Shown here piece after piece: positions 23,026-31,015 of a stretch of 34,521 nt of DNA. The notes under the pieces were generated by a model. It had not been told where the DNA came from. It ran no database searches and saw only the letters and a program-made list of their open reading frames with translations. Every line of letters starts with the position of its first letter. Within the stretch, counting starts at the first letter, position 1. Source of the stretch: Marinifilum sp. Its GTDB lineage: Bacteria > UBA9089 > CG2-30-40-21. The DNA is taken from assembly GCA_020717845.1 (NCBI GenBank), contig DYDG01000008.1, forward strand, positions 10,318 through 44,838. Direction: 5' to 3'. Both the position numbers and the translations under genes were made by a program.

Positions 23026-23940
23026 TCAATATGTCAACGGGACATCATCCTGAATCAGCTTTCCATCCTTTTCAAATGATTCTCTCAAGTATTTATGTAA
23101 AGAAAACATGGCTAAATGTGTTTCCTGATCATAGTATCTAAGAGATGCCAGCCCTCTTTTTTCTAATTCAGCAGAAAGCTCATCCCCTGACAACACATCC
23201 CTGTTTTCATTGACAAAGCTTACAGTGAACCCCCACAGCAAAGCAATTGAGGGGATAAAGGTATGATATGCCCGGACATTAGGAAAGACTGTTTTGAGTG
23301 TCTTGTGAATAGATGAGAAACAGAGCAGATCATTGTTGGCTGCAGAACCTGATTGAACAATCAGCACCCCATCTGAGGTAAGCCGTTGATGGACTATTTG
23401 ATAAAACTCTTTGGTAAACAATAAATATGCTGGACCACCCTCTAAAGGCTCAGTAATATCTATAATAATTATATCAAATCGTTTAGATGTTTCCTCTAAA
23501 TATTTTCTTGCATCAAGACACAAAACCTCTACCCTTGGATCGTCAAATGCCCCCATATGCCATGCAGGCAAATGTTCTTTACAAGCATCTACAACCTCTT
23601 CATCAATATCTACCATGACTACATGCTCAACGCCAGGGTGCTTTAATATCTCCCTTACCGTTGCTCCTTCACCACCACCGACAACCATAATATTCCGTGG
23701 GGCAGGATGAGCAATCATCCCAGGATGCACCAATGCATCGTGATAGATATGCTCATCTGATTCTGAAGACTGAACCTTTCCATCCAATATCAGACACCGA
23801 CCAAATCGCAGGCTATCTACTATTGCCATCTGCTGGAATTTTGTTTGCATAGAAACTGGCATTCCTGTAATAGCAATGGAATGCTGCTCATAGACATGCA
23901 TTGGCTCAACCTGCCATGTATAACTTTTATTAGTAGACAC
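23026..23940 (-). CDS. speE: Polyamine aminopropyltransferase (spermidine/thermospermine-synthase type)
   Basis: The protein has 304 residues. It transfers an aminopropyl group from decarboxylated S-adenosylmethionine to an amine acceptor. Visible parts are the N-terminal beta domain (LRFGRCLILDGKVQSSESDEHIYHD in pieces), the nucleotide-binding VVGGGEGATVRE (86-97), MVDIDEEVVD (acidic loop) and the catalytic loop IIDITEPLEGGPAYLLF (D161). Classical spermidine synthases have DSTDP followed by a short loop; DITEPLEGGPAYLL is closer to the plant ACL5/thermospermine-synthase type, so the acceptor and product are uncertain. It is two bases downstream of speD, whose product supplies the donor. Confidence 0.9.
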   Translation of the reverse strand: MSTNKSYTWQVEPMHVYEQHSIAITGMPVSMQTKFQQMAIVDSLRFGRCLILDGKVQSSESDEHIYHDALVHPGMIAHPAPRNIMVVGGGEGATVREILKHPGVEHVVMVDIDEEVVDACKEHLPAWHMGAFDDPRVEVLCLDARKYLEETSKRFDIIIIDITEPLEGGPAYLLFTKEFYQIVHQRLTSDGVLIVQSGSAANNDLLCFSSIHKTLKTVFPNVRAYHTFIPSIALLWGFTVSFVNENRDVLSGDELSAELEKRGLASLRYYDQETHLAMFSLHKYLRESFEKDGKLIQDDVPLTY

Positions 23941-23942
23941 CT

Positions 23943-24347
23943 CTATTGTTCCTCCTGCTTAATATCTTGCTTATGCTTTAGCGGCTGGTATTTTTGATCC
24001 CTTAGTATCCCCCGCTTCATTTCTATAATTGAAGATGATTTTGCGTCCAGATGAGTGACAAGATAATCCACAGCTAAATATGGGTCTATCCTATCGCCGC
24101 AGGTAAAAACATCGCACGCAGCATACCCGTATTCTGGCCAAGTATGAATTGAAAGATGAGATTCAGCAATAATAATCATCCCGCTTACCCCTATTGGAGC
24201 AAACTTATGAAACTCAATCTTCAAGATAGTTGCACCCGATACTTCAGCTGCATGTGTCATTGCATCTGTTATCCCATCCACATCATTCAATGCCTCATGA
24301 TTACAATCATATAATTCTAATAACAAGTGACGGCCCAACGCTTCCAA
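23943..24347 (-). CDS. speD: S-adenosylmethionine decarboxylase proenzyme
   Basis: The protein has 134 residues. The TTG start at 24347 has a G-run Shine-Dalgarno (AAGGGGGG-type) upstream; no better start is visible. It is a pyruvoyl enzyme making decarboxylated SAM for polyamine synthesis. Self-cleavage would occur at Glu62-Ser63 in IIAESHLSIHTWPE, giving a pyruvoyl group from Ser63. His68 and Cys83 (DVFTCG) match the processing residues of the Thermotoga-type short enzyme. It has a C-terminal charged tail (KHKQDIKQEEQ). It overlaps no other gene, leads directly into speE and is divergent from the FapA-type gene. Confidence 0.96.
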   Translation of the reverse strand: MEALGRHLLLELYDCNHEALNDVDGITDAMTHAAEVSGATILKIEFHKFAPIGVSGMIIIAESHLSIHTWPEYGYAACDVFTCGDRIDPYLAVDYLVTHLDAKSSSIIEMKRGILRDQKYQPLKHKQDIKQEEQ

Positions 24348-24480
24348 TTATCAACCCCCCTTCTCCCATTTAGTTAAAATTATTAGCAGATTAATAGCCT
24401 GCTTTTATGTGATTTTTATATTATACTATTAATTTTCTAAATGTCAATAAAAATTTAATCCAAAAACATATTTTTTTTTA

Positions 24481-24509
24481 TGGAAATAATCAGCCTTTCG
24501 TGATATAAT
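24481..24509 (+). promoter_or_regulatory. Sigma70-like promoter with extended -10
   Basis: TATAAT (24504-24509) is preceded by TGA (TGn extended -10, 24501-24503), with a weak TGGAAA (-35, 24481-24486) 17 bases upstream. Transcription would start near 24516. That leaves too little leader for a Shine-Dalgarno before the ATG at 24526 and supports the GTG at 24577 as the FapA-type start. The surrounding 24348-24525 is AT-rich intergenic sequence. Confidence 0.65.
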
Positions 24510-24576
24510 TAAAAATAGGCTGTAAATGCAGCGTATCAGCCTTGTTAGGAGAGTCTGCAAAGGAGTTAAAAAATCA

Positions 24577-27500
24577 GTGGAGAAGAAGATATTTTCAATA
24601 CTAAATAATCGTATAAGCATAGAGATTTCAGAAGATGAAACAAAGGCATATCTTACACTTGCTTTGTCGTTTGAAGACAGGATGCCTGTCCTTGACGAAG
24701 TGGTTAATGCCCTGGCAAAATTAGAGATACAGGATGCGATTGTTAGTGTCGTTCAGGATGTATTAGCGAAAAGAGACATGAACAAACCAGTATTAATAGC
24801 CAGAGGAACCCTGCCAACCAGGGGAAAGGATGCCTTTTTTATTTATCAATTCGGCAATCACATAGAGGACAAAGAGATAGAGGTTTTTCCAGGACAGCTT
24901 TTGGCCGTAAAAAGACCTCCAACCATTGGCAGTCCAGGGGTTTCAGTAACAGGAAAACCGATCCCGCCTCTGCACGGAAAAGATATTGTCATTAGTTCAG
25001 GCAAGAATGTTTTTATTGCAAATGACGGAACAAGTGTCTTTGCCTTAGAAAAGGGCAGGGTTATGTGGAAGGGCAATACTATCATTGTAGATGATATTAT
25101 GGAGGTATCAGGTGATGTAAATACTGATATAGGCAACATCTCTTTTAAGGGAACGGTAAGTGTCGAGGGTGAGGTTAAGGATGGGCTTACTATTCATGCT
25201 GACGGTGATATTAATGTCAACGGAAATGTAGGGGCATGCACGCTTGAATCTGCCGGAGATATTACCATTACTGGAATGGTGAACGAAAAAAACGAAAAGG
25301 ACGGAAAGGGATCAGCACGACTTTGTGCTGAAGGGGATATATCTGTTCACTCTGTTCGAAGGGCATATATTCAGGCAAAAAAGGATGTTATTGTTGAAAA
25401 GGGCATTGAAAATAGCACGGTTTTTGCCAGAAATGTTCGTGTAGATAATGGTTTTATCCACGGCGGAGAAATAACTGCTTCATCAGGTATCATTGCCAGG
25501 CAGATTGGCAGCCCAGAGATAGAGATGTTTACAGACATTAATCTAAGGGATGATGGAGAGATTGTCTGCTCTCATGTTTACCCAAAAACAAGAATTACTC
25601 TTGGTGAAAAGGTCATAGAGGTAAACAGTCATCCTGAGGTAGATGTCAGACATAGACATGTTTCAGAAAAACAAGCTCTTCCTATCCATGCAGAAAGGGA
25701 AGGTGCCGGAGGAGAATCTCAGGTCTCTACCCATGTAGTCGTGGATGAACGAGTAAATAAGATATTTTCGACAAGGACATTCTCAGTCCTGCTGAGAGCA
25801 TCAAGCCTGCTGGATGCTCGGGAGATAGGTGCCAGATTGCTTAACCTTGACCCTTCAGAGGTAGATTCCCAGATGGTCTCTATGGCTAATGCAGACGAGA
25901 ATACCTTTCTTATCCGTATATTTCGACTTGATGCACCTGGTGAATGGCTAAAAATAGAAGGGGAACGGTCTGTTTTTGATATTCATTATGATCAAGATGG
26001 ACACTTTGAGTTTATGAATACTGAGACAGGGCTTTTTTTAACCGTAAGCCCCTCACTTGGCAAGGGGAAACGGACAGTATACGAAGATGTGCTGGAATAT
26101 ATTGAAAAACATGATGTTGGTGAGGTTGACAAGCAGCTGACAGAGAAAACAGTTATTGAGGCATTGAATATTCCAGTCAGGGTTGGGAAAAGGAAAAAGG
26201 TCTCTGATATTGATGCCCACATTCGAGTAGAGGTGCTGCCAACCCTTACCAAGGCAATCATCTTTGTTGTGCCGCCAAAAGCTGGCGGTGTGGCTATTCA
26301 GTATGAAGAGGTTATGGAAGAACTAAGGGCAAATGGGGTGGTTGCCGGGATTAAAGAGGATGTGATTCGCGAGATTATTGACCCCAACTACCGTCCTTAT
26401 GGTCCTGTAACCATTGCTGAAGAAACACTGCCTGTTCAAGGGTCGCCGGCACAGATAGAGTTTAAGTTTAGAACACATAAAAAAATAATCCTTACAGAGG
26501 ATGAACGTGGACGTGTTGATTTTAAGGCATTAAATCTTATCGAAAATGTTAAGACAGGACAAATATTAGCTGTAAAAACCCCGCCTGGTGACGGTATCCC
26601 AGGAAGGCTTGTCAATGGCAAGGAAACCCTTGCCAGACCAGGATCAGATATAAAGATGCCCCTGGGAAGAAATATCTATCTGGCAGCCAATAATACTCAG
26701 ATTCGTGCCTCCATGGATGGTCATGTCCTCCTTGTTGGCGGAAAGGTTAATGTTGAGGGGACACTCGTAATTCCAGAAAATGTTGACTACTCCACTGGAA
26801 GCATTTATTTTCTTGGTTCTGTTATTGTCAAGGGTGACGTGCTGGATGAGTTTCAGGTTGAGGCTACGGGCGATGTTCTTGTCCATGGATGTGTAGGGAA
26901 ATGCTTCATCTCAGCCAGTGGCTCTATCGCTATTGGCGAAGGGGTAAAGGGTAAGGATACAGCCAGATTATTTGCCGGACAGAATGTGGTTGCCAAGTAT
27001 ATAGAACATGCTACGGTCGAAGCAAAGGAAGATATTCGGGTATTGGAGGAAATCCTTCATTCCAAGGTTGAGGCAGGGAATAAGGTTATTCTTGAGGGAA
27101 AAAGACGGGGTGTTATTATCGGCGGACTGACCCGTGCCAGCAATGAGGTTGCTACTAAGGAATTAGGGTGTCCCGCTGGCGTTAAAACCATGATAGAGGT
27201 TGGTGGTTCACCAAGAACAAGGCAGGAGTTGGTTGCCCTTCAAAGTCTTTATCAGCAAGAGATAAATATCTATGAGCAATTAGAACTAAATATCGCTCAT
27301 CTGAAGAAACAAAAGAATGTAGGCAAGCTTTCACTTGAGGGCGATATGAAGCTGCAACGACTGCTCTGGAAACATAAAAAGCTTACTGCACGCATGGAAC
27401 GATATACTAACCAGAAGGAGTTTCTGGAAACAAGGATAAAAAGAGCAGAACCAGGGGTAATAAATGTTTCTGGATACCTTTATTCAGGGGTAGTGGTTAC

Positions 27501-27624
27501 AACAAAAATAGCAACCATGCTGATAAAAGAGCACTACAAGGCTGTTTCTCTTGGATTTAATGGTGTTGGTGTGGAGATATGCCCGTTTGGGGCGTATAAG
27601 GAGCCGATAGAGGTGGGAGAATAA
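24577..27624 (+). CDS. Double-length FapA/DUF342-type polymer-like protein
   Basis: The protein has 1015 residues if it starts at the GTG at 24577 (AAGGAG 11 bases upstream); the ATG at 24526 would add 17 residues but has no ribosome-binding site. It contains two tandem FapA/DUF342-type halves, offset by about 555 residues. The first shows KRPPTIGSPG, NVFIANDGTSVFALEKGRVM and a beta-helix with VSGDVNTDIGNISFKGTV. The second shows KTPPGDGIPG, MDGHVLLVGGKVNVEGTLVI and VDYSTGSIYFLGSVIVKGDV. Between them, about residues 386-450, is a Jag-N-like stretch (LLDAREIGARLLNLDPSEVD). A long coiled coil (about 885-965) precedes the C-terminal strand-rich end. Known FapA proteins affect flagellar assembly or polar localisation and have a bactofilin-like beta-helix. 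Single-unit members are far shorter, so this is an internal duplication. A FliK-like gene lies elsewhere in the window. Confidence 0.75.
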   Translation: MEKKIFSILNNRISIEISEDETKAYLTLALSFEDRMPVLDEVVNALAKLEIQDAIVSVVQDVLAKRDMNKPVLIARGTLPTRGKDAFFIYQFGNHIEDKEIEVFPGQLLAVKRPPTIGSPGVSVTGKPIPPLHGKDIVISSGKNVFIANDGTSVFALEKGRVMWKGNTIIVDDIMEVSGDVNTDIGNISFKGTVSVEGEVKDGLTIHADGDINVNGNVGACTLESAGDITITGMVNEKNEKDGKGSARLCAEGDISVHSVRRAYIQAKKDVIVEKGIENSTVFARNVRVDNGFIHGGEITASSGIIARQIGSPEIEMFTDINLRDDGEIVCSHVYPKTRITLGEKVIEVNSHPEVDVRHRHVSEKQALPIHAEREGAGGESQVSTHVVVDERVNKIFSTRTFSVLLRASSLLDAREIGARLLNLDPSEVDSQMVSMANADENTFLIRIFRLDAPGEWLKIEGERSVFDIHYDQDGHFEFMNTETGLFLTVSPSLGKGKRTVYEDVLEYIEKHDVGEVDKQLTEKTVIEALNIPVRVGKRKKVSDIDAHIRVEVLPTLTKAIIFVVPPKAGGVAIQYEEVMEELRANGVVAGIKEDVIREIIDPNYRPYGPVTIAEETLPVQGSPAQIEFKFRTHKKIILTEDERGRVDFKALNLIENVKTGQILAVKTPPGDGIPGRLVNGKETLARPGSDIKMPLGRNIYLAANNTQIRASMDGHVLLVGGKVNVEGTLVIPENVDYSTGSIYFLGSVIVKGDVLDEFQVEATGDVLVHGCVGKCFISASGSIAIGEGVKGKDTARLFAGQNVVAKYIEHATVEAKEDIRVLEEILHSKVEAGNKVILEGKRRGVIIGGLTRASNEVATKELGCPAGVKTMIEVGGSPRTRQELVALQSLYQQEINIYEQLELNIAHLKKQKNVGKLSLEGDMKLQRLLWKHKKLTARMERYTNQKEFLETRIKRAEPGVINVSGYLYSGVVVTTKIATMLIKEHYKAVSLGFNGVGVEICPFGAYKEPIEVGE

Positions 27625-27625
27625 A

Positions 27626-27750
27626 ATAGGCTGAAGGAAGGAAGAAGGAAGAAGAAAAGGCTTCTATGGATAAATACCGTGAATGGCTGATTAACCTTCA
27701 GCTTTCAGTCTTCAGCCTTCCTTCCTCCAGCCTTCCTTCAGCCTATTCCA
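27626..27750. repeat. GGCTGAAGGAAGG inverted-repeat hairpin
   Basis: AATAGGCTGAAGGAAGG (27627-27643) is opposed by CCTTCCTTCAGCCTATT (27732-27748) in the 139-base gap after the FapA-type gene. The interior has further AAGGCTTCTATGGA and CAGTCTTCAGCC pieces shared with the repeat at 30911-31000. Confidence 0.8.
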
Positions 27751-27763
27751 ACGGAGGTGTGTA

Positions 27764-28108
27764 ATGATTTGTCCGCATTGTGGGTATGAAAGAAATGCAG
27801 AGAATGCCCTTTATTGTAATTTGTGTCAGGTGTCATTTTGCAAAAAGAAGATACCACTGCAAGAAACGCAAGAAACGCAAAAAACTTCTACCAAAAAGAT
27901 TACTACCATCGATGACCTTCCTGACGAACTAAAGACAAAGCTGTTAAAGGAAAAGGACGCTATTATTCACAGCAAAGAGGATAATTTTATGGATTCCAAA
28001 AAGATGATGCTGCTTGGCATCCTGCTTGTCCTTATTCTACTGATAATTGGCGGGATGTTTGTCCTACTGCCGACAATTAAAACAATTCTAACAAAAGGGC
28101 AGGGATAA
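27764..28108 (+). CDS. Zinc-ribbon membrane protein
   Basis: The protein has 114 residues, with ATG at 27764 and GGAGGT upstream. An N-terminal zinc ribbon (CPHC at 3-6, CNLC at 18-21) is followed by a charged linker (about 30-80, including TTIDDLPDELKTKLLKEKD) and one membrane helix (about 81-102, MMLLGILLVLILLIIGGMFVLL). No named family is recognised. The ribbon would face the cytoplasm, by the positive-inside rule applied to SKKMM. Its stop is one base from the ATG of the MerR-like gene, so the two are translationally coupled, and a membrane sensor/regulator pair is a reasonable guess. Confidence 0.7.
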   Translation: MICPHCGYERNAENALYCNLCQVSFCKKKIPLQETQETQKTSTKKITTIDDLPDELKTKLLKEKDAIIHSKEDNFMDSKKMMLLGILLVLILLIIGGMFVLLPTIKTILTKGQG

Positions 28109-28109
28109 T

Positions 28110-28649
28110 ATGTGGTCTGAAGGATGGAACAGGATATTTGAGGCACTTAACGACAAGACTATTCTCTGTAATCAGCTAACCAAGCATACAGACATTACCT
28201 ATCGAATGATAAATGACTGGGATTCAAGGGGAATGTTTGATGCTGAGAGGCAGACGATACGCGGCTGGCGAAAGTTTTCTATGCTTGATGTTATAAAACT
28301 CTCTATTATAAAAAAGCTTAAGGATGAGGGATTCCCCCTCTATAGACTGAAAGGCATGTTAAGCTGGCTGGAATGTAACCCGGCTATTGAGTTTGGCATC
28401 AAACAATTGGTAGAGAATACTAATTGCTATCTCTATACAGACCTTGAGGATGAATATGGCATATATTCTGATGAAGAGCTATTGGATTTTCTTAAGGTTA
28501 AAAAGGAGAAAGAACGTATATCAATCATCGTGCCCATAAACCATCTGATAAAAAATATCCTTATCTCCATCAAATCTACATCGCTTGAGGTAAAGATTGA
28601 ATCTGGGCAATATATGTTTAAGATTAACGGGGTATGGATTGTTCCATAA
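28110..28649 (+). CDS. MerR-like DNA-binding regulator
   Basis: The protein has 179 residues, with ATG at 28110 directly after the preceding stop. The N-terminal winged-helix pattern is of the MerR type: ITYRMINDWDSRGMFDAERQ (recognition helix and wing), WRKFSMLDVIKLSIIKKLKDEGFPLYRLKGML (second helix pair). The C-terminal half (about 80-179) is unassigned, with a charged linker (KVKKEKERISIIVP) and strands VKIESGQYMFKINGVWIVP. No cysteine metal-binding loop of classical MerR metal sensors is seen. It sits upstream of the polysaccharide export promoter, so that operon is a candidate target, but no operator can be shown. Confidence 0.7.
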   Translation: MWSEGWNRIFEALNDKTILCNQLTKHTDITYRMINDWDSRGMFDAERQTIRGWRKFSMLDVIKLSIIKKLKDEGFPLYRLKGMLSWLECNPAIEFGIKQLVENTNCYLYTDLEDEYGIYSDEELLDFLKVKKEKERISIIVPINHLIKNILISIKSTSLEVKIESGQYMFKINGVWIVP

Positions 28650-28786
28650 ACTTGCTATTGTGGTCAACAAAGCATAATGGGCCAGTGAACGGTAGGGAAA
28701 AGAAGATAGTGCATTATACAGAGGTGTCCAAAAGTGGAAAAGGAGAAGATGGAAAAGTAGGGGAACTATCTGTTCTGGCAATACCT

Positions 28787-28851
28787 TTTCTTCCCTTTTC
28801 TTCCCTTTTCTTCCCTTTCTCCCTTTCTCCCTTTCTCCTTCTTCTTACACA
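28787..28851. repeat. CT-rich low-complexity tract
   Basis: TTTTCTTCCC occurs about three times, followed by CTTTCTCCC-type units about three times, an 8-10 bp microsatellite on one strand. The gap 28650-28956 otherwise holds no gene and ends with the promoter at 28898. Confidence 0.85.
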
Positions 28852-28897
28852 TCTTCCTACTAATGACTGACCGATTACAACAAAGCTGGAAATTTTA

Positions 28898-28929
28898 TTG
28901 ACAAATCAAAAGAATTATGGTATTATAAT
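28898..28929 (+). promoter_or_regulatory. Strong sigma70-like promoter
   Basis: A perfect TTGACA (28898-28903) has a 17-base spacer to TATTAT (28921-28926); TATAAT overlaps at 28924-28929 with a 20-base spacer. A start near 28933-28936 would leave a short leader with AAAGGGG before the ATG at 28957. This is the best promoter seen in the window. Confidence 0.75.
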
Positions 28930-28956
28930 TACATAGCTATCCTAAAGGGGAAAATA

Positions 28957-29646
28957 ATGAAACTACAAAAAGTAATTATACTTGGCTGGGTTCTTTTTTT
29001 TCTTGGACTGAGCAATATTAGCCTGGCTCAAGAAAGTTCCTCGTATCTTCTTGGTCCTGAGGATATAATCAGGATTGTTGTCTGGGAAAATCCTGAGATA
29101 AGCGGTGAATTTAAGGTTGATCCTGCAGGGAATATCACCATGCTTATAATTGGCGAGATACGGGTTGAAGGATTAACCACAACTGAATTGGAAAAGATAT
29201 TATACGAAAAACTTGGCAAGTATATTGAAGACCCAAAGATAACTATCACTATCCTTGGATATTTTAGCAAAAAGGTTTATATCTTAGGACAGGTAATACA
29301 ACCTGGAAAGTATTCAATTGGTGGTGAATATATTACTATTCGAGAGGCTATCCTAAAGGCTGGGTTGCCGACAAAGGATGCTGACCTGAAAAGGGTAAAG
29401 ATTATTACTCCTGGGAAACCACAGCCTGTCACCAAAATAATAAACCTTCATAAGATCCTTTATAAGGGTGATCTGGAAAAGGATATAAAACTTGATTCAG
29501 GAGATGTTGTTTATATCCCTATGGCTTTAATACCCAGGATAACTGATACCCTGGGACGGATTAGTTCTCCCTTTATGCAATATCTCTCCTTAGAGAATTT
29601 ATTGGACAGGATGTTTGGAAATAGCAGCACTAATAGCACACAGTAA
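28957..29646 (+). CDS. Wza-type polysaccharide export protein
   Basis: The protein has 229 residues, with ATG at 28957 and AAAGGGG upstream. It has an N-terminal signal peptide (about 1-24, MKLQKVIILGWVLFFLGLSN and ALA-like end at SLAQ), then a Poly_export domain (YLLGPEDIIRIVVWENPEISG, VDPAGNITMLIIGEIRVEGLTT, TITILGYFSKKVYILGQVIQPG) and an SLBB-type segment (GKYSIGGEYITIREAILKAGLP). It belongs to the outer-membrane polysaccharide channel family. It lacks a lipobox Cys at the cleavage site, so it may be a periplasmic or adaptor form. The BY-kinase gene follows 24 bases later, typical of capsule or exopolysaccharide export. Confidence 0.88.
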   Translation: MKLQKVIILGWVLFFLGLSNISLAQESSSYLLGPEDIIRIVVWENPEISGEFKVDPAGNITMLIIGEIRVEGLTTTELEKILYEKLGKYIEDPKITITILGYFSKKVYILGQVIQPGKYSIGGEYITIREAILKAGLPTKDADLKRVKIITPGKPQPVTKIINLHKILYKGDLEKDIKLDSGDVVYIPMALIPRITDTLGRISSPFMQYLSLENLLDRMFGNSSTNSTQ

Positions 29647-29670
29647 TCGTTAACACTGGAGGATTAGACA

Positions 29671-30507
29671 TTGCCGGAAAAATTACTTGCAACGATAAGA
29701 GAGAAAAAGACACCTGATGAAAAAAAAACTGCACCGGGAAATTTTTCAACTACATCCATTGCTTATCCTAAAGATGATTCAGGAATAGATGCTCGAATTG
29801 TAACCTATCATAGCCCCAAAACCCCAATCTCTGAGCAATATCGAATCATAAGAACCAATCTCCAGCGGGTACATCCTGAACATCCTCCACGACTTATTGC
29901 CGTATCAAGCTCTATTCATAGTGAGGGTAAAACAACAACATCTACTAATCTGGCTATTGCCCTGGCACAGGATTTACATAAAAATATCCTTTTAGCAGAC
30001 TGTGACTTAAGAAAACCAAATATCCATAACCTGTTGGGGTTAAGGATGGAGGGAGGAATGTCAGATGTTCTCATGAAAGGGACGGAATTAGATACTGTTT
30101 TCAAGAAAACCAGGGTAGAAAATCTGACTGTCATTACCTCAGGCAGAATACCGTCTAATCCAGCAGAGCTTTTAGGTTCTCACCGCATGAGAGATCTGCT
30201 GGTTGAGCTTAAAAATCGTTTTGATTATGTTATTCTGGATACACCCCCAATACTTGCTATCACTGACACAAGTATACTGGGATCATCTGTTGATGGTGTT
30301 ATTGTTGTTATTCAGGCATGGAGAACCCAGCGAGAGGCTCTTGCCAGAGCAAAATCGCTTTTGTCAAACGTTCATGCCCATGTCATAGGATATATTCTTA
30401 CCAATGTGGAACACTTTGTTCCAGGTTATCTCTCCAATTATGGATACCATTATGGTTATGGACAATACTCTGGATATTACGCCCACTCCGAATCCGAAGA
30501 GGTTTGA
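29671..30507 (+). CDS. BY-kinase of the CpsD/CapB type (polysaccharide regulator)
   Basis: The protein has 278 residues. The TTG start has GGAGG upstream. It is a bacterial tyrosine kinase: SSIHSEGKTTT (Walker A, 80-90), LLADCDLRKP (A', 107-116), DYVILDTPP (Walker B), an EQYRIIR segment of the oligomerisation ExxRxxR type (55-61), and a tyrosine-rich C-terminal tail (YLSNYGYHYGYGQYSGYY, about 254-271) for autophosphorylation. It is the cytoplasmic half only; no membrane activator (Wzc-N/CapA type) is encoded next to it. By analogy it controls polymer length or export. The tail-encoding bases overlap the start of archease. Confidence 0.88.
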   Translation: MPEKLLATIREKKTPDEKKTAPGNFSTTSIAYPKDDSGIDARIVTYHSPKTPISEQYRIIRTNLQRVHPEHPPRLIAVSSSIHSEGKTTTSTNLAIALAQDLHKNILLADCDLRKPNIHNLLGLRMEGGMSDVLMKGTELDTVFKKTRVENLTVITSGRIPSNPAELLGSHRMRDLLVELKNRFDYVILDTPPILAITDTSILGSSVDGVIVVIQAWRTQREALARAKSLLSNVHAHVIGYILTNVEHFVPGYLSNYGYHYGYGQYSGYYAHSESEEV

Positions 30508-30910
30508 TTCTTTTGAACATACCGCAGATATGGGTATAATAGCCTATGGCAGCACAAGAGAAGAGGCATTTGCCAATATTGCCTGCGGAATGTTTGCCCT
30601 TCTGGCAGAATCAGATAACATCACCCTTAAAAAATCTATAAATATTGAGGCATCGGGATACAATTATGATGAGCTGCTTGTAAATTTCTTGAGTGAGTTG
30701 TTGTATCATTGCTCCACAAAAGGAATGCTATTTAATAAGGTTGCAATACTGGAATTAACACCAACCCTTATCAAGGCAAAGGCTTATGGCGAAAAATACA
30801 CCTCAAGTAAACATCAATTGCGGCAAGAGATAAAGACTGTCACTTACCACCAGTTGAAGATTGAGGATACTGGGTGTGGATGGGAAATTCGAGTGATATT
30901 TGATGTGTGA
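30458..30910 (+). CDS. Archease
   Basis: The protein has 150 residues if it starts at the ATG at 30458; the ATG at 30452 is equally possible, and neither has a strong Shine-Dalgarno. Archease is the cofactor that helps RtcB complete guanylylation and turnover in RNA ligation. Landmarks are FEHTADMGIIAYGSTREEAFANIACGMFALL (in segments; N-terminal Asp ligands), ELLVNFLSELLYH, AKAYGEKYTS, and a C-terminal beta-strand pair ending IRVIFDV. It overlaps the kinase gene by 50 bases and precedes rtcB. The overlap lets the kinase's tyrosine-rich tail and archease's N-terminus share DNA. Confidence 0.85.
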   Translation: MDNTLDITPTPNPKRFDSFEHTADMGIIAYGSTREEAFANIACGMFALLAESDNITLKKSINIEASGYNYDELLVNFLSELLYHCSTKGMLFNKVAILELTPTLIKAKAYGEKYTSSKHQLRQEIKTVTYHQLKIEDTGCGWEIRVIFDV

Positions 30911-31000
30911 AAGGCAGGTAAATAGACGGAAGGCTGAAGACTGAAGGCTTCTATGGAGATTGGTCTTTAGTCTATCCACCTTATTGCCTGCTTATTTCCT
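30911..31000. repeat. AGGCAGG/CCTGCTT inverted repeat with AAGGCTTCTATGGA
   Basis: AGGCAGGTAAATAGAC (30913-30928) is opposed near 30970-30993 by GTCTATCCACCTTATTGCC, in the gap before rtcB. The central GAAGGCTTCTATGGAGAT repeats a unit of the element at 27626-27750. Confidence 0.75.
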
Positions 31001-31015
31001 ACTAAGGAGGCACCC

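Noticed and set aside
28521-28781. Antisense open frame over the end of the MerR-like gene
   Set aside because: No ribosome-binding site and its composition follows the opposite strand's coding sequence; it is a shadow frame.
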